The notes under the pieces: generated by a model
Told to the model about the DNA's origin: nothing
The model's database searches: none
Seen by the model: the letters and a program-made list of their open reading frames with translations, nothing else
Assembly: GCA_903927605.1 (NCBI GenBank)
Contig: CAIYNT010000238.1
Location: 1 to 39,112 of the forward strand
Length of the DNA: 39,112 bases
Reading direction: 5' to 3'
DNA from: an uncultured Holophagaceae bacterium
GTDB taxonomy: Bacteria > Acidobacteriota > Holophagae > Holophagales > Holophagaceae
Translations under genes and position numbers: made by a program
Shown: piece by piece, positions 7,856 to 15,521 of the stretch
Numbering within the stretch: the first letter of the stretch is position 1
How the letters are laid out: each line of letters opens with the position of its first letter

Positions 7856-8413
7856 TCAGCCCTTCGCCACCCACTGGACATCCGCCACGCCGGCTGTGGC
7901 GTTCTCGGCCCGAGCCAGGGCGAACAGCCAGTCGCTGAGGCGGTTCAGGTAGGACACCACGATGGGGTGCATGGGCTCCTCGTGGGTGAGGGCCACGACC
8001 TCGCGCTCGGCGCGGCGGCAAACGGTGCGCGCCAGGTGCGCGTGGGCGGAGGCGGCGGTGCCGCCGGGCAGGACGAAGTTGGTCATGGGCGGTGCCAGGG
8101 CCGTGAGCCGGTCGATGTCGGCTTCCATGTCTGCCAGCTCCCAGGTGGGCCGGCTCATCCGCGCGCCCAGCAGGTCCTGCCGCGCCGCGGGCGTGGCCAG
8201 GATGGCCCCGAGCACGAAGAGATCCTGCTGCACCCGCTGCAGGGTGGCCTCGCCCGCGCAGGCGGGTGTCGCGTGCAGGCGCAGCAGGCCCATGATGCTA
8301 TTCAGCTCGTCCAGCGTGCCGTAGGCCACCAGCCGCAGGTGCGACTTGCTCACCCGGTCGCCGCCGAAGAGACCCGAGGATCCGTCATCACCTGTGCGCG
8401 TGTAGAGCTTCAT
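7856..8413 (-). CDS. pduO: PduO-type ATP:corrinoid adenosyltransferase
   Basis: A 185-residue cytosolic enzyme that transfers adenosyl from ATP to cob(I)alamin to make coenzyme B12. The N-terminal ATP-binding signature YTRTGDDGSSGLFGG (residues 4-18) is diagnostic of the PduO/MMAB family, followed by RVSKSHLRLVAYGTLDELNS. The second signature CRRAEREVVAL and a C-terminal LNRLSDWLFALAR also fit. Length is typical. The frame opens at 8425, but ATG 8413 begins the conserved MKLYTRTG and has GAGG 8 bases upstream. It stands alone, with no cobalamin synthesis gene or riboswitch visible nearby. Confidence 0.93.
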   Translation of the reverse strand: MKLYTRTGDDGSSGLFGGDRVSKSHLRLVAYGTLDELNSIMGLLRLHATPACAGEATLQRVQQDLFVLGAILATPAARQDLLGARMSRPTWELADMEADIDRLTALAPPMTNFVLPGGTAASAHAHLARTVCRRAEREVVALTHEEPMHPIVVSYLNRLSDWLFALARAENATAGVADVQWVAKG

Positions 8414-8434
8414 GGCGAACCTCATGGAATTGGG

Positions 8435-8471
8435 AACAGGATTACCAGGATGAAAGCAGGATGGACAGGAT
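8435..8471. repeat. Short tandem CAGGAT repeat
   Basis: Four imperfect CAGGAT units (ACAGGAT, CCAGGAT, GCAGGAT, ACAGGAT) occur 9-11 bases apart upstream of the adenosyltransferase gene. Tandem runs of this type are familiar from intergenic DNA of many genomes (my recollection, not checked). No coding potential is seen. Confidence 0.5.
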
Positions 8472-8513
8472 CAAGGGGGATCAAAGAACCATCCTGGCAA
8501 ACCCACCCAAGTA

Positions 8514-8536
8514 CGACCAGCCGCCCATTCTGGTCG
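8514..8536 (-). terminator. Possible hairpin terminator of the toxin-antitoxin operon
   Basis: A 7-bp stem (CGACCAG 8514-8520 with CTGGTCG 8530-8536) and a 9-base loop begin 4 bases beyond the PIN toxin stop, in its direction of transcription. No T run follows, so termination is a guess. Confidence 0.3.
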
Positions 8537-8539
8537 GCC

Positions 8540-8962
8540 TTAGGACTCCCCGATGCCTCCCATGAGGTGGATCAGGAAATCGGCCGGAGCGACGACGGCG
8601 ACACCCCCGCGAATCGGTTCAGGAAAGTGCTTGAGGTTGCCGGTCACCAGCCAGGCACCAGCTGCATGGGCCAGTGCAAGGAAGGGGCTGTCCTTCGGAT
8701 CCGGGCCAACATGAGGCCAGACACCGGGATCCGGAAGGTGCAGGCTCTCCTCGATCAGGAACTCCAGCCAGTGGGGCGGGAACCCGTGACGGTGGAACTT
8801 GTCCCTTCGGGCGACCTCCCGATACTCCCGGACGACCCACGGGCTGGTCACCACTTGCACACGCCCGTCCAGCACCCAGTCCATGACGATCTTGGCCGGG
8901 GGACTCCCAGGTTTGATCCCAGCGGAAACGATGATGTTCGTGTCGAGGACAATCAGTCTCAT
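8540..8962 (-). CDS. PIN-domain toxin of a type II toxin-antitoxin pair
   Basis: A 140-residue PIN-domain protein, a metal-dependent RNase fold. It opens MRLIVLDTNIIVSAG with the first acidic residue at D7. The SPWVVREYREVARRDKF segment carries the conserved Glu. PKDSPFLALAHAAGAWLVTGNLKHFP contains the further acidic residues and the TGNLKHF strand typical of the COG1569-type putative toxins. Its start overlaps the antitoxin stop by four bases (ATGA), so the two are translationally coupled. Target RNA is unknown. It stands between pyrE and the adenosyltransferase gene as a two-gene island. Confidence 0.87.
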   Translation of the reverse strand: MRLIVLDTNIIVSAGIKPGSPPAKIVMDWVLDGRVQVVTSPWVVREYREVARRDKFHRHGFPPHWLEFLIEESLHLPDPGVWPHVGPDPKDSPFLALAHAAGAWLVTGNLKHFPEPIRGGVAVVAPADFLIHLMGGIGES

Positions 8963-9255
8963 CCGGCTTTCCGGCGGCGGTGGGCGAGGCGGACATGGTC
9001 GATCTCCCGTTCGATCTCATCCTCGCCCATCTGGCTCACCCCGGATTCCTCCGCCAGGCGCCAGCTCTCCTGGAGGCTAGCCTTGGCCATGGCCCGCCGC
9101 AGTTCCCGATCCTCCAGGGCAACGTCCCCGAGCACAGGTACAAGGAAATAGGCCGGTCCCTGCTGACCGGACAGCAGCACCGTTTCCCCTTTGGGGACGG
9201 ACTCCAGGGCTTTGGCCCCCCGGGTCCGGAACTCTCGCAGCGAAACCTGGCGCAT
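8959..9255 (-). CDS. Phd/YefM-like antitoxin
   Basis: A 98-residue protein. The N-terminal RQVSLREFRTRGAKALESVPKGETVLLS matches the DNA-binding Phd/YefM fold (strand, helix, GETVLL strand). A charged helical C-terminus (about 50-98, ending HVRLAHRRRKAG) presumably wraps the PIN toxin encoded next. ATG 9255 is preferred over an upstream TTG because GGAGAGG ends 6 bases before it. The 27-base palindromic element just upstream is the likely site of autorepression, as is known for this family. Confidence 0.83.
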   Translation of the reverse strand: MRQVSLREFRTRGAKALESVPKGETVLLSGQQGPAYFLVPVLGDVALEDRELRRAMAKASLQESWRLAEESGVSQMGEDEIEREIDHVRLAHRRRKAG

Positions 9256-9270
9256 AGACCACCTCTCCAC

Positions 9271-9297
9271 CAAGTGTAGCCATAATGACTACACTTG
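9271..9297 (-). promoter_or_regulatory. Palindromic operator of the toxin-antitoxin operon
   Basis: Perfect 9-bp arms CAAGTGTAG (9271-9279) and CTACACTTG (9289-9297) flank a 9-base AT-rich centre containing CATTAT on the coding strand, which could serve as a -10 box. The element ends 16 bases before the antitoxin ATG. This is the expected position for an autoregulatory operator overlapping the promoter. Confidence 0.7.
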
Positions 9298-9308
9298 CCA
9301 GGGAGCGT

Positions 9309-9950
9309 CTACGCCCCGCCGCGGGTGCGGCTCCAGGCCACGGTATCGGCCCGCCACGTCTTCAGCGCTTCCGATCCGGCGAGATCGAGGATGCCGCGGG
9401 CCTCGGCCTCCGCCGAGAGCACCTCGAAAGAGCTGAGCACGGCGATGGCGATGTGGGCCGCGGCAAAGGCCGCCTCCGCCTGGGGCAGGCCATAGCTGAA
9501 GAGCGCCAGCACCGCAGGCACCTCGGCGCCCTCGGCCCGGAGCGCCTCGGCACAGCGAAGGCTGGACATGCCCGTGGAGATCAGGTCCTCAATGAGCACC
9601 ACCCGGTGCCCCTTGGCCAGCGGCCCCTCCACCTGCCGGCCCATACCGTGGTTCTTGGGTGTGGGGCGCACATAGGCCATGGGCAGCTTCAGGCGGTCGG
9701 CCACCATGGCGGCCCAGGGCACCCCCGCCGTGGCGGCGCCCGCGATCAGCGTGGGATCCAGGGCCGCCGAACGCGTCACAAGGGCCTCCACGATCTGATC
9801 CCGCACCGCGGGAAAACCCAGCAACTGCCGGTTGTCGCAGTAGATCGGCGACTTCAGTCCGCTGGCCCAGGTGAACGGCTCCAGGGGCTGCAGGCGTACC
9901 GCACCGACTTCGAGGAGACAACCAGCGAGATCATGCGCAGATAGAGACAT
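9309..9950 (-). CDS. pyrE: Orotate phosphoribosyltransferase
   Basis: A 213-residue cytosolic enzyme joining orotate and PRPP to give OMP in pyrimidine synthesis. Visible signatures: orotate-binding GLKSPIYCDNR (31-41), AATAGVPWAAMVA (72-84), flexible-loop RPTPKNHGMGRQVEG (95-109) and the PRPP-binding VVLIEDLISTGMS (117-129). Length is normal. The frame extends to 9995, but ATG 9950 has AGGAG 7 bases upstream and begins the conserved region. Upstream lie an imperfect 17-base palindrome (9983-9999), which might be an operator, and then the hairpin repeat at 10016. It stands apart from other pyr genes. Confidence 0.95.
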   Translation of the reverse strand: MSLSAHDLAGCLLEVGAVRLQPLEPFTWASGLKSPIYCDNRQLLGFPAVRDQIVEALVTRSAALDPTLIAGAATAGVPWAAMVADRLKLPMAYVRPTPKNHGMGRQVEGPLAKGHRVVLIEDLISTGMSSLRCAEALRAEGAEVPAVLALFSYGLPQAEAAFAAAHIAIAVLSSFEVLSAEAEARGILDLAGSEALKTWRADTVAWSRTRGGA

Positions 9951-10015
9951 CACAGGCTCCTGCGAACAGCGCACACCGATAAATCTTGGGTCCAAAGATC
10001 AAAGGATATTTTTAG

Positions 10016-10132
10016 CCACCGATGAACACCGATGAACACCGATAAAGACATGAAAAAGACGGAAGCATTAATCGTACGAAGTCGTTTTTCTTTATCAGCT
10101 TTTAATCGGTGTTCATCGGTGTTCATCGGTGG
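10016..10132. repeat. Long hairpin repeat with tandem CACCGATGAA units
   Basis: A perfect 28-bp inverted repeat (10016-10043 and 10105-10132) encloses a 61-base AT-rich centre. Each arm is itself two and a half tandem copies of the 10-base unit GATGAACACC. The core ACACCGATAAA recurs at 9972-9982. No ORF is supportable. It looks like a non-autonomous mobile or structured intergenic element and lies between pyrE and the GxxExxY remnant. The 74 bases 10133-10206 show nothing recognisable. Confidence 0.8.
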
Positions 10133-10206
10133 TTCAAGTGTCCTTTTGCTTTCATCTGATGGTCTTTGCTCACCAGCGAATTTCAGTGGCACCAGACTGG
10201 ATCGAA

Positions 10207-10320
10207 TCATCGACACACCCACCGAATCTGTGGTTTCGTGGTGCCGAAGTTGATGAGCAGGCAGGTTGAAATTCCGGTCGCTTTGAGGTAGTTCGGGCAC
10301 TGGGCGAGGGGATCGACCAT
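10207..10320 (-). pseudogene. 3' remnant of a GxxExxY-family gene
   Basis: This 37-codon frame translates to a tail containing AQCPNYLKATGISTCLLINFG, which I recognise as the usual C-terminus of GxxExxY proteins (QxxNYLKATG..xGLLINFG). The roughly 80-90 residue N-terminal part, including the GxxExxY signature, is absent. Upstream on the same strand the ORF6N gene ends just two bases before the remnant's ATG. It is therefore a truncated copy. The ATG is preceded by GGGGGAG, so a short peptide could still be made. GxxExxY function is unknown. Attribution is from memory of the family tail. Confidence 0.6.
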
Positions 10321-10321
10321 C

Positions 10322-10834
10322 TCACTCCCCCTTGTGGAAGCCGATTGGCTTCTTCTTCGGGACCGATGGTTCCATAAGCTGCCGAATGGCGTCAAAGACT
10401 GCCTTGAATTGGGAGTCGTACTTGCGCTCCAGTTGGTTCAGCTTCTTTGCCAAGTCCTGGTGGGTAGCCAGGATCTCCCGGAGCCGCACGAAAGCTCGCA
10501 TGATTTCGATATTGACCAGGATTGCCTGCTCGCTTCGAAGGACTCCAGACAGCATGGCCACACCTTGCTCGGTGAACGCATAGGGGGCATACCGGCGGCC
10601 TCCCCAGGAACTTGAGATGCCAACTTGGGATCTCAAGTTGGCCCACTCATCCTCGGTGAGCTGAAGCATGAAGTCATCCGGGAACCGCTCGATATTCCGC
10701 TTGACGGCCCTGACCAGAGTTCCGGTATCGACGCCATACAACGCTGCCAAGTCAGCATCGAGAAGGACCTTCTCCCCTCGGATGAAGAGGATCGTCTTGG
10801 TGATGCGTTCGACGAGCCCGTGCGGGTTGCTCAT
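10322..10834 (-). CDS. ORF6N-domain protein
   Basis: A 170-residue protein. The first 90 residues fit the ORF6N domain: [20 protein letters not shown] (16-35), then [21 protein letters not shown] (about 40-60), then [16 protein letters not shown]. The second half is a coiled-coil-like helix ([32 protein letters not shown]) and a Lys-rich tail. ORF6N domains are known from phage and chromosomal genes as probable DNA-binding regulators; the target is unknown. No strong ribosome site is seen. It lies 37 bases after leuS on the same strand and directly before the GxxExxY remnant, which suggests inserted DNA between leuS and pyrE. Confidence 0.85.
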   Translation of the reverse strand: MSNPHGLVERITKTILFIRGEKVLLDADLAALYGVDTGTLVRAVKRNIERFPDDFMLQLTEDEWANLRSQVGISSSWGGRRYAPYAFTEQGVAMLSGVLRSEQAILVNIEIMRAFVRLREILATHQDLAKKLNQLERKYDSQFKAVFDAIRQLMEPSVPKKKPIGFHKGE

Positions 10835-10871
10835 GGTGATTCGACCTGTGCAGAGATCAGGATAAGGAACA

Positions 10872-13298
10872 CTATCCCTTCACGACAATGCTCACCAGCT
10901 TCCCACCAGGGGGCAGCACGACCTTGACGATCTCCTTCCCGGCGAGGTGGGACTGGGCCTCGGGGCAGGCGAGTGCTGCCGTCCGGCGCTGGTCCTCGGT
11001 GGCGTGGGCGGGCACGGTGACGCGGCCGCGCACCTTGCCGTTGACCTGCACCACCACCAGCACTTCGTCGGCTTCCAGGAACGCAGGATCGGCCTCGGGC
11101 CAGGGCGCCTGCATGCAGAGGCCCCCATGGCCGAGCTGGTGCCAGAGCTGCTCAGCCAGGTGGGGCGCCACCGGTGACATGAGGCGCACGAAGGCATCCA
11201 GGGCGTGCTGTATTACGGCAGCGCGATGGGGCGCACCGGCCGGCAGGTCGTGCAGCGCATTGGACAGCTCCATGAGGCCGGAGACCACGGTGTTGAACTG
11301 GTAGCGGCGCTCCAGATCGTCCGTGAGCCGGGCAATGGTCTGGTTCAGTTTGATGAGGAGGGCCTTCTCCTCGGCGCTGAGGTGGTCCCTGGCGGGCAGT
11401 CGCTCAACGGAAGGCACATGCTCGTCCACCATCCGGGTGATTCGCTTGAGGAAGCGGCTGGCGCCCTCGATGCCCTCGAAGCCCGTCCAGTCGATCTCCT
11501 TCTCGATGGGGGCGGCGAAGATCATGAACAGCCGGAGCGCATCGGCCCCGTACTTCGAGATCACCTCGTCGGGATCCACGATGTTGCCCTTGGACTTGCT
11601 CATCTTCGAGCCGTCCTTCAGCACCATGCCCTGGCAGATGAGCTTCTGGAAGGGCTCGGGACCACTGGCCAGGCCCAGGTCCCGCAGCACCTTGTAGAAG
11701 TAGCGGGCGTAGATGAGGTGCATGGTGGCGTGCTCGATGCCGCCCACGTACAGGTCCACGGGGCTCCAGGCGTCGCACTCGGCCTTGGCGAAGGGCAGCT
11801 GGTCGTTCTTGGGATCCAGGTAGCGCAGCCAGTACCAGCTGCTGTCCACGAAGGTGTCCATCGTATCGGTTTCACGACGGGCTGGTCGGCCGCAGCTGGG
11901 ACACTGCGTGTCCAAGAAGGAAGAAGAGGTGGTGAGGGGCGAGGGGCCAACGCCCGTGAAGGCCACATCCTCCGGCAGGGGCACGGGCAGGTTCTCGGGC
12001 TTCTCGGGCACCACACCGCAGGCATCGCAATGCACGGTCGGGATGGGCGTGCCCCAGTAGCGCTGGCGGCTGAGGCCCCAGTCCTTGAGCTTGTAGGTGG
12101 TGGTTTTCCCGGCTCGATCCCCCAACTTGGCGACCATGGCCGCGACCGCGTCTTCGCTCTTCATCCCAGTGAACTCGCCGCTGTTCACCAGCGTGCCGAG
12201 GTCCCAGGCGCTTTCGGATTCAATGACCTGGGGAATGGCCAGGCCGTACTTTTCCGCGAACTCGTGGTCGCGCTCATCATGGGCGGGCACGCCCATGACG
12301 GCCCCGGTGCCGTAGTCCATGAGCACGTAGTTGGCGGCGAAGACAGGAACCTTCTCGCCGGTGAACGGGTGGATCACGGAAAGGGCCGTGCGGTGGCCCA
12401 GCTTTTCGTCGCTGGTGAGGCGCTCCTCGTGGCTGAGGGACGCCACCTGATCGCAGAAGGCCCGCAGGGCGGCATCGGCCTTTGCCGCCTGTTCGATGAC
12501 GGGATGCTCCGTACTGAGGGCCATGAAGGTGACGCCGAAGAGCGTGTCGAGGCGCGTGGTGAAGACTTCCACCTGCCCTCCAATTTCCAGATCGAAGGCC
12601 AGCCGCGCCCCTTCGGAGCGGCCGATCCAATAGCGCTGCATGGTCTTCACGTTCTCGGGCCAGTCCAGCCCGTCCAGGCAGGCCAGCAGCTCGTCGGCGT
12701 ACTTCGTCGTCTTGAAGAAGTACTGCTCCAGGGGTTTCTGCGTGACGGGGTGGCCCGTGCGCTCGTCCTTGCCGTCCACCACCTGTTCGTTGGCCAGCAC
12801 GGTGCCCAGGGCCTCGCACCAGTTCACGGTGCGCATGGCGCGGAACACGTCGCCCCGCTCCCACATCTTCAGGAACAGCCACTGGTTCCAGCGGTAGTAG
12901 TCGTCCTGAAAGCTGGCCACCTCGCGGTCCCAGTCGTAGCTGATACCCATCTTCTGGATCTGGCCCTTCATCTCCTGGATGTTGGCGCGGGTCCAGATGG
13001 CCGGATGGATGCCGTTCTTGATGGCGGCGTTCTCCGCCGGCAGGCCGAAGCTGTCCCAGCCCAGGGGGTGCATGACCTCGTAGCCCCGCATGCGGCGGAA
13101 CCGCGCCGTGACATCGCCCAAGGTGTAGTTGCGCACGTGGCCCATGTGGATGCGACCGCTCGGGTAGGGCAGCATGACCAGCATGTAGAAGGTCTTCGAG
13201 TCCGGCAGCAGCTCCCCGGCCCCCTTGGCGCGGAAGGCGCCGGACTCGAGCCAGCGGCGCTGGATCTCGGGTTCCTGGGTCAGGGGCTGGAAGGGCAT
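10872..13298 (-). CDS. leuS: Leucyl-tRNA synthetase
   Basis: An 808-residue class I aminoacyl-tRNA synthetase charging tRNA-Leu in the cytoplasm. Present in order: the HIGH-box region [11 protein letters not shown] (45-54), the CP1 editing insertion with [16 protein letters not shown] and [15 protein letters not shown], a zinc-type CxxC pair (HCDACG, CPSCG), the KMSKS loop (residues 565-569, [11 protein letters not shown]) and an anticodon-binding C-terminal part ending in [11 protein letters not shown]...[16 protein letters not shown]. Length is normal for bacteria. TGGAG lies 7 bases before the ATG. The large plus-strand open frames over this gene are shadows. Confidence 0.98.
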   Translation of the reverse strand: MPFQPLTQEPEIQRRWLESGAFRAKGAGELLPDSKTFYMLVMLPYPSGRIHMGHVRNYTLGDVTARFRRMRGYEVMHPLGWDSFGLPAENAAIKNGIHPAIWTRANIQEMKGQIQKMGISYDWDREVASFQDDYYRWNQWLFLKMWERGDVFRAMRTVNWCEALGTVLANEQVVDGKDERTGHPVTQKPLEQYFFKTTKYADELLACLDGLDWPENVKTMQRYWIGRSEGARLAFDLEIGGQVEVFTTRLDTLFGVTFMALSTEHPVIEQAAKADAALRAFCDQVASLSHEERLTSDEKLGHRTALSVIHPFTGEKVPVFAANYVLMDYGTGAVMGVPAHDERDHEFAEKYGLAIPQVIESESAWDLGTLVNSGEFTGMKSEDAVAAMVAKLGDRAGKTTTYKLKDWGLSRQRYWGTPIPTVHCDACGVVPEKPENLPVPLPEDVAFTGVGPSPLTTSSSFLDTQCPSCGRPARRETDTMDTFVDSSWYWLRYLDPKNDQLPFAKAECDAWSPVDLYVGGIEHATMHLIYARYFYKVLRDLGLASGPEPFQKLICQGMVLKDGSKMSKSKGNIVDPDEVISKYGADALRLFMIFAAPIEKEIDWTGFEGIEGASRFLKRITRMVDEHVPSVERLPARDHLSAEEKALLIKLNQTIARLTDDLERRYQFNTVVSGLMELSNALHDLPAGAPHRAAVIQHALDAFVRLMSPVAPHLAEQLWHQLGHGGLCMQAPWPEADPAFLEADEVLVVVQVNGKVRGRVTVPAHATEDQRRTAALACPEAQSHLAGKEIVKVVLPPGGKLVSIVVKG

Positions 13299-13363
13299 GG
13301 GGGGACTCCAGTAGAACCCTTGATTCTACAAGGAATCCCGCGCTCCTCCAGCCCTCGGATCCC

Positions 13364-14314
13364 TCAGAAGGTGTAGTGCATGCCCACGGAGGCGCTCCAC
13401 TTGGGCTCGAGCTGGAGGCCGTTGACCCGCTGAGCCACAGGCACCTGGGCGAAGAGGTAGACCTGGAACGCCGGGCTGACATTGAAGGTGACGCCCGGAC
13501 TCAGGTAGACCAGGGTGGCGCCACTGTCGGGCACGTCCGCCAGGAGGCCGCTTTCCCGCCCTTCAGCCCGGAGGTTCAGTTGCAGGTGCGGCGTGAGGCT
13601 GGCGAACCCCGTGTAGCGCAAACCGAGGCTGGCATTGACGCCATCCCCAGGCCTGAAGCCGTTTACCTCGGCCAGAGGCTTCTGGAACAGCACCTGACCA
13701 AAGCTGCCCCAGTCATGCGCCAGCTCGCCGAAGGCGTAGAACCCGAGCAGCAGATCCGTGGTCCCGGTGCCCAGCTGCAGGCCCACATCCAGCGGCTGCC
13801 CCACCTCAGCGCCGGCATTGAAGGCCTGCCGGGTGCCTCCCGTGGGCAGCTTCACGCCAACCTGAACGCCGAAGGAGTGATCATCCAGGAAACCCTGGTA
13901 GCGGCCCAAGACGCGAACATCGCCCAGCCCATGCGCCTGCGAGAAGGAAGGGCCTGAATCGCCCGCGGCGATGGTCGCGTGGTAGCGGTCGTAGGTCGGA
14001 ACCACGATGGCCACACCCCAGTCGGCGCTGGGTGTGTAGTCCAGGGTCAAGGTGAGGTCGCGGTTGAGGGTCTTCTCCTGGAGCTCCTGTTCATTGGGGA
14101 GCACGAACGACTGCCGGTCCACAGAGGTGGTGCCGGAACGCAGCTGATCCTGGTTGAAGTAGTCGTAACGGAGATCGAGCCTGAAGCCCGGCTTGAGTGC
14201 GTACCCCTGGCTCGCCCAGTCCGAATTCAACGTGCAGCCGCAGGCGCCGCAGGCCTGGACAGAAGGAGCAGCCAGCAGGACCAGGAAGATGGCGGGGCAG
14301 TAACGCCAGAGCAT
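13364..14314 (-). CDS. Outer-membrane-type protein with CGACGC N-terminus
   Basis: A 316-residue predicted beta-barrel. Signal peptide MLWRYCPAIFLVLLAAPSVQA; the mature protein then starts CGACGC. The remainder alternates strands and turns (VQVGVKLPTG, LQLGTGTTDLLLGFYAFGE, SASVGMHYTF) and ends in Phe, as in outer-membrane proteins of the phenol_MetA_deg/transporter type. Substrate is unknown. The N-terminal cysteines could be lipidated (VQAC resembles a lipobox) or bind metal. The frame opens at 14392, but ATG 14314 has AAGGAG 7 bases upstream and starts the signal peptide. It lies 105 bases after the DsrE-family gene on the same strand. Confidence 0.65.
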   Translation of the reverse strand: MLWRYCPAIFLVLLAAPSVQACGACGCTLNSDWASQGYALKPGFRLDLRYDYFNQDQLRSGTTSVDRQSFVLPNEQELQEKTLNRDLTLTLDYTPSADWGVAIVVPTYDRYHATIAAGDSGPSFSQAHGLGDVRVLGRYQGFLDDHSFGVQVGVKLPTGGTRQAFNAGAEVGQPLDVGLQLGTGTTDLLLGFYAFGELAHDWGSFGQVLFQKPLAEVNGFRPGDGVNASLGLRYTGFASLTPHLQLNLRAEGRESGLLADVPDSGATLVYLSPGVTFNVSPAFQVYLFAQVPVAQRVNGLQLEPKWSASVGMHYTF

Positions 14315-14419
14315 GAGGACTCCTTCAAAGGGTCGCGCCGAACGGATGAAACTCGACAGGCCACAGCCCTGCAGGGGTCCGCGGGAAGCCACGGGCCGAG
14401 TCGATGACCCAGCTGTGGA

Positions 14420-14833
14420 CTACCAGCTCAAGCTGCGAGCGCCCTCGGCGAAAAGAGCCTTCTCCGTCAATTCAGGGGAACTGACCTTCAGCCCGGGCAG
14501 CAGGTCAGCTTCCTGGACGCCATAGTGCTTCATGCACATGGGGCACACGAGGATGGTGGCGCCCCTCTCGACCAGTTCCTTCAGCAGCTTCTGCTGCTCG
14601 CCGAAGGCCGCGGCATTGGCCCTCGAGGCGACCTTCACGCCCTTGTCGTTGAGATACAACGTCAGCCCATGCCCTCGCAGCAGCTGGTTCCGGCCGAACC
14701 CGATCGCCATGTTCGCGCGGTGGGATTCGTCGGTGGTCATGTTCACGAAGAGGGACGCTGGTTGAGCCGCTGACAGCATCAATGGGGAAAGTATCAGGGT
14801 CCCAAGCAGCATCAAGGAACGAAGCGGACTCAT
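14420..14833 (-). CDS. Exported DsrE-family protein
   Basis: A 137-residue protein with a signal peptide (MSPLRSLMLLGTLILSPLMLSAA) and a DsrE/DsrF-like alpha/beta domain: LFVNMTTDESHRANMAIGFG, then GHGLTLYLNDKGVKVAS, then TILVCPMCMKHYGVQEADLLPG with C97 and C100. DsrE proteins carry sulfur on a conserved cysteine. The exported form with CPMC is common but uncharacterised. ATG 14833 is chosen over the start at 14983 because GGAG lies 7 bases upstream and the signal peptide follows. It is probably cotranscribed with the outer-membrane gene at 13364 and diverges from the kdp operon. Confidence 0.78.
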   Translation of the reverse strand: MSPLRSLMLLGTLILSPLMLSAAQPASLFVNMTTDESHRANMAIGFGRNQLLRGHGLTLYLNDKGVKVASRANAAAFGEQQKLLKELVERGATILVCPMCMKHYGVQEADLLPGLKVSSPELTEKALFAEGARSLSW

Positions 14834-15240
14834 GAGCATCTCCAAAAATGAGGTAAGAAGCGACTCCGCGTCCCCGGGAGGGGCCGGGATTCCCAACATG
14901 ATATCCACCTGGATCCCGCCTAGGGGGATGGTGGTGCGGTCGCTTCGAGCCTGACTCGTGGGTATCAACTGAGTAGCGTTCACAAGAGCTTAACGGATTC
15001 GCCCCAACTCCTAACACCGCCTTAACGCCCTCCGGAACGATGCTTTGGGGCCGGCTTGGTGAGCCGAACCTCGGAGCGGTGATGAGACCTCCCATTCAGA
15101 GGCTAAGGCGGACGGGCAGGACGGCAGAGGGCCGTCAAGTCCTGTCGGTCCCCTGGCGTGTGAAGGTGTCTCCTTACTTCCAAAGGCCGAGCACCACGTC
15201 ACGGCGTCCTTCCTCGTGATTTTCTGTTCCGGGTGTCTCC
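14834..15240. other. Divergent intergenic region between DsrE gene and kdp operon
   Basis: About 400 bases without a supportable gene. They hold a hairpin at 14905-14934 (CCACC/GGTGG and ATCCC/GGGAT pairs with a TGG bulge), the presumed KdpE site at 14989-15031, and a roughly 200-base leader before the first small ORF. The leader contains a bulged hairpin near 15117-15145 (CAGGA..CGGC against GCCG..TCCTG). I compared the leader by memory with the ydaO (c-di-AMP) riboswitch and saw no match. Confidence 0.5.
14989..15031 (+). promoter_or_regulatory. Presumed KdpE operator upstream of kdpFABC
   Basis: TAAC half-sites occur at 14991, 15012 and 15023 (CTTAACGGA, CCTAACACC, CTTAACGCC), spaced 21 and 11 bases apart, that is on one face of the helix. 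The 23 bases 15009-15031 match the reverse complement of 22410-22432, in the kimA/kdpDE region, at 20 of 23 positions. Direct repeats 10-11 bases apart are the usual sites of OmpR-family regulators such as KdpE. Assignment to KdpE is inference from position. Confidence 0.65.
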
Positions 15241-15432
15241 ATGCTGGTGAGCCACTTCCTGCTCCTGCCCCTGGCCGTCGTGTTGGGTTGGTCCGGAACA
15301 AGGACATCCCTGTATATCCGCCACTCCACGAGCAGCCGGGGGGATGTGTTGTTCATGCTGATCCTCTGCTGGAGCCCCCTGGTGGTATGCCTTCTCGCCC
15401 TGCTGCTGACCCTTTCCGGGAGTAACCCATGA
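15241..15432 (+). CDS. Small membrane protein at the head of the kdp operon
   Basis: A 63-residue frame with two hydrophobic segments (residues 2-17 and about 37-58) separated by a short polar loop. Its stop overlaps the kdpF start (ATGA at 15429-15432), which suggests translational coupling. ATG 15241 has no clear ribosome site. An internal ATG at 15355, with GGGGG about 11 bases upstream, would give a 25-residue single-helix peptide. I do not recognise the family. The coupling and hydrophobicity suggest a small accessory subunit of the Kdp complex, but it could be an untranslated leader. Confidence 0.45.
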   Translation: MLVSHFLLLPLAVVLGWSGTRTSLYIRHSTSSRGDVLFMLILCWSPLVVCLLALLLTLSGSNP

Positions 15433-15521
15433 ACCCGACCCTTTTGATTGCGTCCCTGCTGGCTCTGGGCCTGCTGGGCTACCTCACCTTCGCCCTGCTG
15501 AAGCCGGAGAAGTTCCAATGA
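15429..15521 (+). CDS. kdpF: KdpF, small subunit of the K+-transporting ATPase
   Basis: A 30-residue peptide: one membrane helix ([20 protein letters not shown]) followed by the family ending KPEKFQ. KdpF is the small stabilising lipid-like subunit of the KdpFABC complex in the inner membrane. Its stop overlaps the kdpA start (ATGA at 15518-15521). Its start overlaps the preceding small ORF in the same way. Confidence 0.9.
   Translation: MNPTLLIASLLALGLLGYLTFALLKPEKFQ

Noticed and set aside
10016..10132. CRISPR array
   Set aside because: The repeats are only 10 bases, directly tandem without spacers, and arranged as an inverted pair.
11205..13376. 723-codon plus-strand open frame over leuS
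   Set aside because: It lies antisense to an intact leuS, its His/Gly/Ala/Val-rich translation has no family pattern, and such frames are expected opposite high-GC genes.
15032..15240. Possible c-di-AMP (ydaO) riboswitch ahead of kdp
   Set aside because: Position would fit, but I could not find the conserved core elements of that riboswitch; only a generic bulged hairpin is visible.
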